A program made the position numbers and the translations under genes. Positions 27,381 to 35,933 of a stretch of DNA of 49,221 nucleotides are shown here, piece after piece. Source of the DNA: Spirochaetota bacterium (GTDB lineage: Bacteria; Spirochaetota; UBA4802; UB4802); assembly GCA_029548025.1 (NCBI GenBank), contig JAKPOE010000338.1:1-49221 (forward strand), given 5' to 3'. Positions within the stretch are counted from its first letter, which is position 1; the number at the start of each line of letters is the position of its first letter. The notes beneath the pieces were generated by a model. The model was given only the letters and a program-made list of their open reading frames with translations. It was not told the DNA's origin and made no database searches.

Positions 27381-29189
27381 ATGGTAAACAAAGCAATACT
27401 TTTATTGAATCAGGTGCCAATCTTCAAACATTTAATGGCAGATGAGCTAACAGCTTTATCGCTATTAGCTAAACCACATACCGTTAAAAAGGGAAGTACG
27501 TTCCATTGTAATGCTCAGTCGATATACATTGTTGAGAAAGGTGTTTTTGGTGTACAAAAGTCATCTGAATCAATATATTTATCCCGAACATCATATTTTG
27601 GTCAGTTACCATTCTGTGAAAAGAGCACAGGTGTTGTCAGGGCATTGAGTGATGCATCTGTTCTGGAGTTTGCCAATACTGATTTATATCAATTTATCTG
27701 TAATAATTTTAAAGCACTGCGCGGTTATTGCAGGATACTTGATCATTATAGAATCCCGCTCAGTCAAACTGCTACAACATTATTAAAAAATAAAGCCTGT
27801 GTATACACTATTTTTAGTACTGATAAACATTGTGGCAAAACAACACTGGCAATATCAGTTGCCACTGCCTGCTCATACTATAAAAGAACAATTTTGCTGG
27901 ATGCCTCATATGAAGGGATATCTGTATTTGACATGTGTGGTAAACCACTTATACCGCCGCTGTCGCAAAAAAATCCCGATGATGTCACCGGTTATAAATT
28001 TATTCAGCAGCGTATAGAAAAAATTTCGGAAACCATGGACATCGCCAATATTGCCTATGGGTCAAAAGTAAAAATAAATCCTGATATAATAAATCCGCTA
28101 TTATTTTATTTATCATTTGAATATTCATACATCGTTATTGATTGTTCAAACAGTGATATCCATCTGCGCGATGTGATAATGAAAAATTCAGACAGTATTA
28201 TAAATGTCATTAATGAAAAATCTGCCATTAATCATCAAGTAGTAAATGATACTCTTTTAACTCAGGGACAACAGGTTTACAATGTTGTTAATAAACATTT
28301 TGTAAAAATACAAAAAATTGATCAGCCATCCTATGTGTTCAAAACTATTCCAGTAGAAACAAATGAAACGATTTTTCAGGCAGTATTAAAAAATAAAATG
28401 TATAATGATGAGCTATTTAAAAATATAGTAAGTGATAAAAGGGCGATGGTATTGTCCCATGGGATGTATGAAACGCTATACTATTCCGGAGTATTGGAAT
28501 CATTGCGGGAAGAAAAACTTTTTGATGTTATATATGCTAATGGTATACCCTATGCAGTATTGATGTGTTATTTGGCAACACAAACAACAGAAGATTATAA
28601 GAAATTATTGTTTGATTATTTTTCTGATGATTCATTACATACATTCTTTGATATTGCGTTTCCTGATAAGTATCTGTTTAAAAATAAACCATTGCACAAC
28701 TTTGCTTCAGCTATAAGTCATATAAAAAGAATTGAATGGAATGCAATACTTCCTTATACACAGTTAATGCATAATAATACGCAAAGGTTTTTCTCTACCG
28801 GTGATGCTGAAAAAATTATTTCCGCTAATTTAGCTTTTAGTCCCTTATTTGAAGGGATATCTATTCATGGTGATGCCTATTTTTCTGCTTTTCCGCTTTA
28901 CCCCCTGATTCCCGAGTCATTACTGAGAACGCATATAAATTATATAGGTTACATTGCTATTGCTAATCCCTATAATCCAATTTCTGTAAAAAGTAAGATT
29001 CCTGGATTATATAGAAAAATTGTTGATTTTCTTCCTGATTGTTATTTATATGCCTGTGATAATACCTTTTGTTGCAATAGATTAATTTCTTTAACGTTAC
29101 CTGATGTCACATCAACACATGATCTGATTAAACAATCGCTTAAAAATACTGATATGTTTATTTCAATGATAAAGAAAATGATAAAGTAA
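27381..29189 (+). CDS. Fusion of cyclic-nucleotide-binding, ParA/MinD-like and patatin-like domains
   Basis: A 602-residue protein with three domains. (1) About 8-115: a cNMP-binding/Crp-like fold (VPIFKHLMADELTALSLL, then YFGQLPF...VVRAL, with Q replacing the usual E). (2) About 137-340: a ParA/MinD-like ATPase, with STDKHCGKTT as P-loop, TILLDAS, YIVIDCSNS and a PVETNETIFQAVL tail typical of the fold; GKTT is kept but the signature lysine position is altered. (3) About 353-600: a patatin-like region, MVLSHGMYETLYYSGVLESL and FDVIYANGIPYAVLMCYLA, where patatins have GGGxxG and GxSxG. The nucleophile serine position reads G and the DG[G/A] motif reads HGDAYFS. It is therefore probably a regulatory pseudo-lipase. 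Tandem 12-bp repeats end the gene. Confidence 0.8.
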   Translation: MVNKAILLLNQVPIFKHLMADELTALSLLAKPHTVKKGSTFHCNAQSIYIVEKGVFGVQKSSESIYLSRTSYFGQLPFCEKSTGVVRALSDASVLEFANTDLYQFICNNFKALRGYCRILDHYRIPLSQTATTLLKNKACVYTIFSTDKHCGKTTLAISVATACSYYKRTILLDASYEGISVFDMCGKPLIPPLSQKNPDDVTGYKFIQQRIEKISETMDIANIAYGSKVKINPDIINPLLFYLSFEYSYIVIDCSNSDIHLRDVIMKNSDSIINVINEKSAINHQVVNDTLLTQGQQVYNVVNKHFVKIQKIDQPSYVFKTIPVETNETIFQAVLKNKMYNDELFKNIVSDKRAMVLSHGMYETLYYSGVLESLREEKLFDVIYANGIPYAVLMCYLATQTTEDYKKLLFDYFSDDSLHTFFDIAFPDKYLFKNKPLHNFASAISHIKRIEWNAILPYTQLMHNNTQRFFSTGDAEKIISANLAFSPLFEGISIHGDAYFSAFPLYPLIPESLLRTHINYIGYIAIANPYNPISVKSKIPGLYRKIVDFLPDCYLYACDNTFCCNRLISLTLPDVTSTHDLIKQSLKNTDMFISMIKKMIK

Positions 29190-29211
29190 ATGATAAAGTA
29201 AATGATAAAGT
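29176..29211. repeat. Three perfect 12-bp tandem repeats over the stop codon
   Basis: AAATGATAAAGT occurs at 29176-29187, 29188-29199 and 29200-29211, with a partial copy upstream near 29165. Each unit plus the next base contains ATG ATA AAG TAA, so the stop codon of the fusion gene is repeated in frame. The next gene's GGAGG follows nine bases later. Confidence 0.9.
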
Positions 29212-29229
29212 AACCAATTAGGAGGGTGC

Positions 29230-29676
29230 ATGAGATCAAAAGCTACCAATATCTTACAAACAGGTGTTCTTTTAACAGGCATTATTTATATCATTATTGG
29301 ATTATTGTATGGTTTCAGTCCTATATACTTTGCTAATATTTTTGGTATAGAGGTAAATCCCGACTGGTATAATTTAATAAAATACGATACATTTATAGCT
29401 CCGCTTTATCACTTTTCCAGGATATTTGCTTTATTATTAGCTATTGTAGGCATAAGTATGTTGCTACCATTATTTGATCCATTAAAATATCGTGGGATGA
29501 TATATTACCATAGCATACTATTTCCCTTAGTTTCTGTGCCATCTCTTTTGATAAATGGTATTGCCTATAAACATTTGCCTCTTACAATATGTGGTTGCCT
29601 TTTATTGATAATTTTTCTCTTTGTAGGTTTTGGGTTAATAATTACAAAAAAATATGCAAAAATGGGACTGGAATAA
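29230..29676 (+). CDS. Four-helix integral membrane protein, unknown
   Basis: A 148-residue, very hydrophobic protein with four predicted membrane helices: LLTGIIYIIIGLLYG, IFALLLAIVGISMLLPLF, SILFPLVSVPSLLINGIA and ICGCLLLIIFLFVGFGLII. The short charged ends (MRSKATN, KKYAKMGLE) put both termini in the cytoplasm by the positive-inside rule. No family is recognised. GGAGG lies close to the ATG, a stronger ribosome binding site than its neighbours have. It sits inside the cluster between the patatin-like fusion and the STAS protein. Confidence 0.8.
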   Translation: MRSKATNILQTGVLLTGIIYIIIGLLYGFSPIYFANIFGIEVNPDWYNLIKYDTFIAPLYHFSRIFALLLAIVGISMLLPLFDPLKYRGMIYYHSILFPLVSVPSLLINGIAYKHLPLTICGCLLLIIFLFVGFGLIITKKYAKMGLE

Positions 29677-29792
29677 CTATAATAAATGCTTGCTTTTTAT
29701 AATTGAACATGTATTGATTCACTTTAATAATAAAAAGAATTTTTATGCAGCTTTACTTATGTTATTTCTAATATTTTTATCAGGAGGATATG

Positions 29793-30131
29793 ATGAATCT
29801 GAAAACTAAGAAGGTTGGGAATATTGTAGTAGTTTATCTACAGGGACGATTGGATGTCCATCTTTCAGCGGATATAGAAAAGGAAATCAATAAATTAATT
29901 AAAGATGATCCCGCTTCTCATCTACTGCTGAATCTTGCAGGTGTTGAATACATGAGCAGTAGTGGTTTAAGAATTTTTGTTTCTACTATGCGTATATTAA
30001 AAGAATCAAATCGCAAATTAAAGATATGTTCAATGAATAACGCTGTTAAGAAAATTTTTGAGGTTGTCGAACTCATGGATATGTTTGAAATCTATGAAAC
30101 AGAAGAAGAAGCTATTGCTTCGTTTAAATAA
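29793..30131 (+). CDS. STAS-domain anti-sigma factor antagonist-like protein
   Basis: A 112-residue single STAS domain, like SpoIIAA/RsbV. VVVYLQGRLDVHLSADIEKEI is the typical first strand and helix, and YMSSSGLRIFV holds the serine phosphorylated in family members by anti-sigma kinases and dephosphorylated by PP2C phosphatases. GGAGG (29783-29787) gives best spacing to ATG 29793; an ATG three bases upstream is the alternative. TTGAAC (29703-29708) and AATAAT (29726-29731), 17 bases apart, may form an internal promoter. The stop overlaps the next start by one base (TAATG). No kinase partner is adjacent; a SpoIIE phosphatase lies 17 kb away. Confidence 0.92.
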   Translation: MNLKTKKVGNIVVVYLQGRLDVHLSADIEKEINKLIKDDPASHLLLNLAGVEYMSSSGLRIFVSTMRILKESNRKLKICSMNNAVKKIFEVVELMDMFEIYETEEEAIASFK

Positions 30132-32401
30132 TGTTTATGCTGTCGTCTTCAGGTAAGTCCAAAAGTTCCAAACAACAGTTATTTAAAACATTGCTATCGC
30201 AAAACGCTGAGTATGAGACTATGGCAATACCTTTGGAATTATCTGAAGGTATAAAAAATTTTGAAATTTATGTAAAACACAACTATTTTTCATGGCCATA
30301 CTGGATAGCTCATTATACTAATAGGGAAAATGTTAGAATACAGTCTCTCCCGTTTATTTTATATAACAATCATTGCAGAACATGGTATACAATAAATAGT
30401 TTTTTAAACAGTGGAGCAATAAGGATAGATCCTTGCGGTATGATTCATCCTGACTGGGCAAAATGGTCAGTTGAATGTATGGTCTACTCTGATGGGGCAT
30501 ATATTAAATTTCATGATGATACATGTATACATCAACAAAATGAAAGGGGAGTTGTAAAAACATCGTATCAGCATCATTTATTTCGTTTTTTACAGTCAGT
30601 GTATATTGCTCATACAAATGTTGATGAAGCGATAGTTATCAATAAAATAAATATTAAAAAAAAGAACCAATCCTATTTCATCATAGCAATCAGACCTTAT
30701 ACAACAACAACGTTATCCGGCATCAATTCAATCGAGTTGTTAAAAAATAATTTAGTGAAAATCAATGATGATCATGCATGTTCATTAATTGAAAAACCGG
30801 ATTATATTCTTGTTGGTAATGAAATCATAGGTGATATTGATATATTACAGAAAGATGATAAATATAGGATAAGTAGTTCAAGTGGTATGGCGACGATGGC
30901 TTTTGCATATGAATTGAAAAATACGGATCATGAATATGGTATTCGCATCGCTACCGGTAAAAATACAAAATTATCCGTTTCAACATTATCTGTTAAATCA
31001 GCTCTTAATGATTATACCAGCTATGTAGATAGCATAATGAAACAGGGGATTGCCATATCAATTGGCAGGCATACTATAAACGAGTGGACTGATTTTTGCA
31101 AATTATCAACATTGGTGCATGCCTCTACTATGGCATCTATAAAAACAACTCAACTGCAAAGGTTGAAGCAATATTACTATATTTCTTCAACCTTGAACAG
31201 AATGGGTTATCTAAAACAAACTGAGCTTGCCATTGATACTATCAAAAAAAATATAAAGATTACGGATGATTATGAAGGTGTCCTATCTTCATCATTTTTT
31301 TGTTTAATAGTTGGCGATTGCTATAGGACAATAAAAGATTCCTCTTTTGTGCAAAATAATTATTCCTTATGCAAGCAATATGCTTATTCCATCACTGAAT
31401 TTTTTAAAAAAATAGGTGATATAACAAAAGAAAATAATTTTAAGGATAATCCTCAAATAGCCATAAATGCGATTATCAATATTGCATATATTATATCTGC
31501 TCTTGAAAATGTAGCATTTATGTCGCGTTCGTTGGGGCTTTTTGGTGAGGAAACAAAAATATTTAGTGATATAAAAAGACTGCAGAATGTAATATTAAAG
31601 TCAATATTTACCATAAACAGTGAAACAAACGGTGAAGAGGAGAAATTAATTGAGTGGACTCCTAAATATAGTAAACCTATACGAAAACAAAAAATAATAG
31701 TAAAAGACAGCCTTGAGTTTTCCCATTTTGTAAATGTAAATGATAACAGGATTATATCATACAGCCCCTTGCTTTACCCTTATATGAAGGATATAATGCA
31801 ACCGTATATAGTGAAAAATATAATTAATGCTATCATACATGCAGGTAAAGGATTGCCTTTATATAACACCATAATAAGCGCGGTTGATATAGTAAATTCT
31901 TTAAGTCTTGCTAATGCAATGATCTATGCTCATGATAAAAGAGCTATCGATAGTATTAATGCAATTATTAATTTATGTAATAAACAAAAATTTTTACCTG
32001 ATTTTCTTGATCCTGTAACAGGTCATGCCGTTGTAAATGACCCTGTTTCAACTATTGCTGTTTCATTATTATTTCAAGCTATCCGTAATTTATGCTTTAT
32101 AGATCATCCTGAACGACTGGAAATTTTCCCGGTTCCATGGGAAGAATGGTTTAATGATTGTCAGATGAATATAAAAAATGCTCATTCACGGTTTGGTATA
32201 ATTAGTTTTACGGCTACATCCACATCAAATGAATTTGTAATTCAATTTACTGACATACCCCGGTTTATACCACATGATATTTTAGTTAATCTTCCATTTA
32301 AAGCAAAAATAAAAAAATCAGATGATTTTATTGTCAAATATCAGACAGAAAAATCATGGTGTATTAATGGCTGGCCTTCAGAGATTAGATTTAAACGTTA
32401 A
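30131..32401 (+). CDS. Large unknown protein, 756 aa, glycoside-hydrolase-like layout
   Basis: Not assigned to a family. There is no signal peptide, so probably cytoplasmic. The first about 320 residues look beta-rich (SWPYWIAHYTNRENVRIQSLPFILYNN, AKWSVECMVYSDGAYIKFHDD). Residues about 330-690 are helical with paired helices, and a last 60-residue beta segment ends SWCINGWPSEIRFKR. This order (N-terminal sandwich, alpha-helical toroid, small C-terminal beta domain) recalls GH15/GH65-like enzymes, but I see no catalytic acid pair that I can defend. It starts on the last base of the STAS gene stop codon, so translation is coupled and the two products may work together. Confidence 0.7.
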   Translation: MFMLSSSGKSKSSKQQLFKTLLSQNAEYETMAIPLELSEGIKNFEIYVKHNYFSWPYWIAHYTNRENVRIQSLPFILYNNHCRTWYTINSFLNSGAIRIDPCGMIHPDWAKWSVECMVYSDGAYIKFHDDTCIHQQNERGVVKTSYQHHLFRFLQSVYIAHTNVDEAIVINKINIKKKNQSYFIIAIRPYTTTTLSGINSIELLKNNLVKINDDHACSLIEKPDYILVGNEIIGDIDILQKDDKYRISSSSGMATMAFAYELKNTDHEYGIRIATGKNTKLSVSTLSVKSALNDYTSYVDSIMKQGIAISIGRHTINEWTDFCKLSTLVHASTMASIKTTQLQRLKQYYYISSTLNRMGYLKQTELAIDTIKKNIKITDDYEGVLSSSFFCLIVGDCYRTIKDSSFVQNNYSLCKQYAYSITEFFKKIGDITKENNFKDNPQIAINAIINIAYIISALENVAFMSRSLGLFGEETKIFSDIKRLQNVILKSIFTINSETNGEEEKLIEWTPKYSKPIRKQKIIVKDSLEFSHFVNVNDNRIISYSPLLYPYMKDIMQPYIVKNIINAIIHAGKGLPLYNTIISAVDIVNSLSLANAMIYAHDKRAIDSINAIINLCNKQKFLPDFLDPVTGHAVVNDPVSTIAVSLLFQAIRNLCFIDHPERLEIFPVPWEEWFNDCQMNIKNAHSRFGIISFTATSTSNEFVIQFTDIPRFIPHDILVNLPFKAKIKKSDDFIVKYQTEKSWCINGWPSEIRFKR

Positions 32402-32470
32402 TTACTGTTCTATCGATAATAAAGTAGTAATTGCGGTGGCAGTTGTAATTTTAATACTGGAAAATGAAAA

Positions 32471-34015
32471 ATGATATCATATCTTGTAATATCACTATTA
32501 ATTATCAGTGGATTTGTATATTATTTAGTATATATCAGACCAAAATTTAATCCCTTAAATAAGGCAGAACAATTTTTAAAAACAAATCAATTGCATGATG
32601 CAATTATTGAATATAAAAAAGTCATCGATGAATATCCTGATAATTTTGTAGTCCATCATCGTCTGGCTGAACTTTATTTAACAATGGGTGAAATTGATCA
32701 GGCAGTGATTCACTTAGAGAAAATATTAGAAATAGGTAAATTTAACTATGAGGTTGATCAACTTTCTGTATTAAAAAAATTAGCAAAGTCATATTATGTC
32801 CGTGATGAGGTTGAAAAAGCATTCAAGATGTATATGGATATATTAAAAAATTTTCCTGCTGATATTGATTCTCTTTACCATGTATCATTCATTTTGTTAA
32901 GTCAGGAGGAATTTGATATTGCACAACGTTATTTTGAAAGATTATTAAAACTTAAAAATGATAGTTACGAGATTTTATTTGGAGCAGGAATCTGTAATTA
33001 TCAAAATATGCGAATCCAGGAAGCGATTGATAATTTTAGATTGGCTCTACAATTAAAACCACAATCAGAAATAGCTCAAATTGCATTGGCTTTTGCCTTT
33101 AACCGTAAACGTGATTACCGACAGGCTCTGACGTATATTACAAAAGTGGCTGAATCTGCACAGGATCCTGACGTTCAGTATTTAGCAAAACGATTCCAGG
33201 CTTTTTTATATATGCGCCTTAAACGTCATGATGAGGGTATTAAACTATTTCAGGATTTACTGGAAATAGCCCGAAAGAATGCTAATGATGATGCTGAAGC
33301 TTTAGCTTTACATGATCTTGGGTATGCTTTGTTAAAAAATGAACAATCATCATTAGCATACGATGTGTGGAATGAACTATACCGTAAAGATCGAAATTAC
33401 AAAAACATACAATTTCTTGTGACGCAATTGCGAAAAGAAATGGAGGCTGATAAATTTGTTAAAGAAGAATCAGCCTCTATAACAGAAACTATTACAGCAT
33501 GGATGGAGGAAGCTTTTCCACAAAATTTACTATGGGATATGTGTGGATTAAAAGGCAGTAAAAGATACAATTTAAAAGATGTTGTTGTGACAACACGTAT
33601 AACTTTTGATGATGGGAAGCTATCCAGTACTTCTGATGAGATTATACAAAAGTATATTGCTTTAGATACTGAAAATTTCAGGATTATATCAAATAGATTG
33701 GTGTCAAAAGTGGGATTTAAAGTAGATCAGATTTTGCAAACATACCGTGAAGCTGATGGTGTTGATTTTTTAGCTGTTAATCCTGAAACAAAAGATAAGG
33801 TGCTTGTATGGGTCAGGAGATGGACAAAGACAAATGTTGGTGAAATCACCTTGAGGAATTTTGCTCAGGCAATTAATGATATGAAAGTTAAGCAGGGGAT
33901 ATTAATAACCACGGCTGATCTGACTGATATTGCAAAGGAAACTTTAAAGCAACTATCAAAGATATCAGTAATCTATCCTGATGAAATAGAAAAATTACTG
34001 CGAGGACTTCTTTAA
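32471..34015 (+). CDS. Membrane-anchored TPR protein with Mrr-like C-terminus (paralogue 2)
   Basis: A 514-residue protein of the same layout as the product at 26024: an N-terminal membrane helix (MISYLVISLLIISGFVYYL), about seven TPR units (about 35-330) and a C-terminal Mrr-like domain (about 395-514). The domain reads VSKVGFKVDQILQTYREADGVDFLAV, VLVWVRRW, then KQGILITTADLTDIAKETL and VIYPDEIEKLLRGLL. The D-G-V-D motif is present, but the ExK/QxK strand reads V-W-V-R-R, so nuclease activity is doubtful. Its stop is immediately followed by the ParB-like start (TAA-ATG), suggesting coupled translation. Confidence 0.82.
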   Translation: MISYLVISLLIISGFVYYLVYIRPKFNPLNKAEQFLKTNQLHDAIIEYKKVIDEYPDNFVVHHRLAELYLTMGEIDQAVIHLEKILEIGKFNYEVDQLSVLKKLAKSYYVRDEVEKAFKMYMDILKNFPADIDSLYHVSFILLSQEEFDIAQRYFERLLKLKNDSYEILFGAGICNYQNMRIQEAIDNFRLALQLKPQSEIAQIALAFAFNRKRDYRQALTYITKVAESAQDPDVQYLAKRFQAFLYMRLKRHDEGIKLFQDLLEIARKNANDDAEALALHDLGYALLKNEQSSLAYDVWNELYRKDRNYKNIQFLVTQLRKEMEADKFVKEESASITETITAWMEEAFPQNLLWDMCGLKGSKRYNLKDVVVTTRITFDDGKLSSTSDEIIQKYIALDTENFRIISNRLVSKVGFKVDQILQTYREADGVDFLAVNPETKDKVLVWVRRWTKTNVGEITLRNFAQAINDMKVKQGILITTADLTDIAKETLKQLSKISVIYPDEIEKLLRGLL

Positions 34016-34945
34016 ATGCCATTTGATAATTTCACATCAACAATGATACCTTTGCAGTCAATTAATTATATCAATGATTATTACAAAATTTCAAAACCAT
34101 TGTCTCCTGAATTAATAAAATCAATAAAACAAAACGGTGTGCTGGAACCAGTTATCCTGATTGAGGGTAACGGTTGTTATATTCCGGTTTGTGGTCACAA
34201 CAGGATGCTTGCATCAATTCAAACAGAATTGGCCAATGTACCAGCAAAAATAATCAATGGGCTTTCCGAAGATGATTTCATGGCTATAATAACATTAAAA
34301 CTATACAACAATTTAATGGGAACTATCGGCAAATTAAAAAGTTTATTTATACTAAAAGAGTATTTTAAAATAAATAAAAAACAATTGATTGCGATAGCTC
34401 ATGAATTATCAGTCCCAGATGCTTTGATTGAAACGACTTCTTTAAAAAAAATTATTGGTCTGCCATCAAGTTTAATGAATTATATTGATTCAAAAAACAT
34501 ACCTTTTAAATTTATAATGCCTGTCCTTCGCTTATCAGATGAAAGTATTCAACTTGTTGCTGCAATCATAAATGCCTGTCAACTGCGTGTAAATTATTTC
34601 AGGGATATTGTTGTGATGATAGAAGATATATGTCGTAATCAGCACTATGAAAGCGTTTTGAAAAAAATTACTGTTCTGATCAATAAGGAAAACAGAACTG
34701 ATGATGAGATATATCGAAACATCTATTTGTTACGATATCCACAGTATAGCGAATATGTAGAAAAAATTAATTACTTAAAGAATAAATTTTTAAGTTATGG
34801 TTTAAAGATAGAAGTACCCGAATACCTTGAAGGTAATGAGGTGAACATTATTATTCAGGTGAAAAAGAATGAAGTTGTACACCCGCTGTTACAGCAGGAC
34901 AAAGAAATACGTGCGTTGATTCAATCAATTATTGAATTGCTTTAA
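34016..34945 (+). CDS. ParB/Spo0J N-terminal-domain-like protein
   Basis: A 309-residue protein. The N-terminal about 90 residues match a ParB-type domain: ISKPLSPELIKSIKQNGVLEPVILIEGNGCYIPVCGHNRMLAS, where ParB has G-x-R-R (here G-H-N-R-M). A helical middle includes a possible helix-turn-helix (KKQLIAIAHELSVPDALIETT), and the C-terminal 110 residues are unlike the usual ParB dimerisation domain. ParB-family proteins bind CTP and slide from parS sites; I see no parS-like repeat nearby. The patatin-like fusion encoded 5 kb upstream supplies a ParA/MinD-like domain, so a divergent ParA-ParB pairing is conceivable. Chromosomal parAB is presumably elsewhere. Confidence 0.75.
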   Translation: MPFDNFTSTMIPLQSINYINDYYKISKPLSPELIKSIKQNGVLEPVILIEGNGCYIPVCGHNRMLASIQTELANVPAKIINGLSEDDFMAIITLKLYNNLMGTIGKLKSLFILKEYFKINKKQLIAIAHELSVPDALIETTSLKKIIGLPSSLMNYIDSKNIPFKFIMPVLRLSDESIQLVAAIINACQLRVNYFRDIVVMIEDICRNQHYESVLKKITVLINKENRTDDEIYRNIYLLRYPQYSEYVEKINYLKNKFLSYGLKIEVPEYLEGNEVNIIIQVKKNEVVHPLLQQDKEIRALIQSIIELL

Positions 34946-34955
34946 ATTAATGGAT

Positions 34956-35933
34956 TTATTTAAAAAATGCTGACATCTCTTGAAGAATCTTTTGTTTAGT
35001 AGTCGCAAAATTGTACGGAGATTTAAAACCAGCAGCATTTTTATGTCCGCCTCCACCGTTTGCTATTGCAATTGCTGCAACATCTAAATCGCCTTTAGTT
35101 CGCATGCTTACTTTAACCGGACCGTCAACATCCTGTTTTACAACAACACTGGCAACTACACCATTAATAGTTAATGGTAAATTAATATTTACTTCGCCTT
35201 CTGAAAAAGGTGCATTCGTTGCTTTAATCATCTCTGGAGTTAATTCCATTAATATAAGTTTTCCACCAAAATGTACTTCCATGGATGAAAGCATCAAAGC
35301 ACGCAATCTAAATACTTCTAACGTGTTATTTTCATATATCCATTGATATACTTCGTATGGTTTAATTCCAGATGAAATTAATTGTGCTGCAATAGTAAAT
35401 GTATGTGATGATGTTTTAGGATATTTAAAACAGCCCGTGTCAAAAACAATACCAGCATAGAGTGCCTGAGCTGCCTTAAATGATGGTTTTATGTTATACC
35501 GTTCCATTATCGTGCAGATTATTTCTGATGTTGATGATGCCTCAACTTTAATGTAATTTGTTTCTAATTTATTGTTAGCACCTTCATGGTGATCAATAAT
35601 AAAAACATCTTTAACAATATTGTTTAAATAATGGTACGCTTTTCCAATATTATTAAAATCATTTGTATCCAATACAAAAATAGTATAATTACTTATATTG
35701 TCTATGATCATTTTTTCATCAAAAATAATTATTTCATTATCAGGATCAATAAAATTAAACTTTGTGGGAGTTGGATCTGAATTAATAATGATAGCATGTT
35801 TTCCTAAATGTAGTAGTATTTCCTTAAATCCTATTTCAGCGCCAAGACCATCAGGATCAGGGCTCTCATGTGTTGATATTATAAAATGATCATGGGCATT
35901 TAAATATTTTTCAAGGTTGGCAAAGTAATCCAT
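34956..35933 (-). CDS. DHH/DHHA1 phosphoesterase (NrnA-like)
   Basis: A 325-residue protein with DHH motifs in order: ISTHESPDPDGLGAEIG, FVLDTND, IDHHEG and the DHHA1 C-terminal GGGGHKNAAGF. Length and motifs fit NrnA, which degrades short RNA oligonucleotides and dephosphorylates pAp. The related c-di-AMP/pApA phosphodiesterases share this domain pair, so cyclic-dinucleotide turnover together with PgpH is possible. Its start overlaps the glyQ stop by one base (TAATG), so translation is coupled to glyQ. Confidence 0.93.
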   Translation of the reverse strand: MDYFANLEKYLNAHDHFIISTHESPDPDGLGAEIGFKEILLHLGKHAIIINSDPTPTKFNFIDPDNEIIIFDEKMIIDNISNYTIFVLDTNDFNNIGKAYHYLNNIVKDVFIIDHHEGANNKLETNYIKVEASSTSEIICTIMERYNIKPSFKAAQALYAGIVFDTGCFKYPKTSSHTFTIAAQLISSGIKPYEVYQWIYENNTLEVFRLRALMLSSMEVHFGGKLILMELTPEMIKATNAPFSEGEVNINLPLTINGVVASVVVKQDVDGPVKVSMRTKGDLDVAAIAIANGGGGHKNAAGFKSPYNFATTKQKILQEMSAFFK

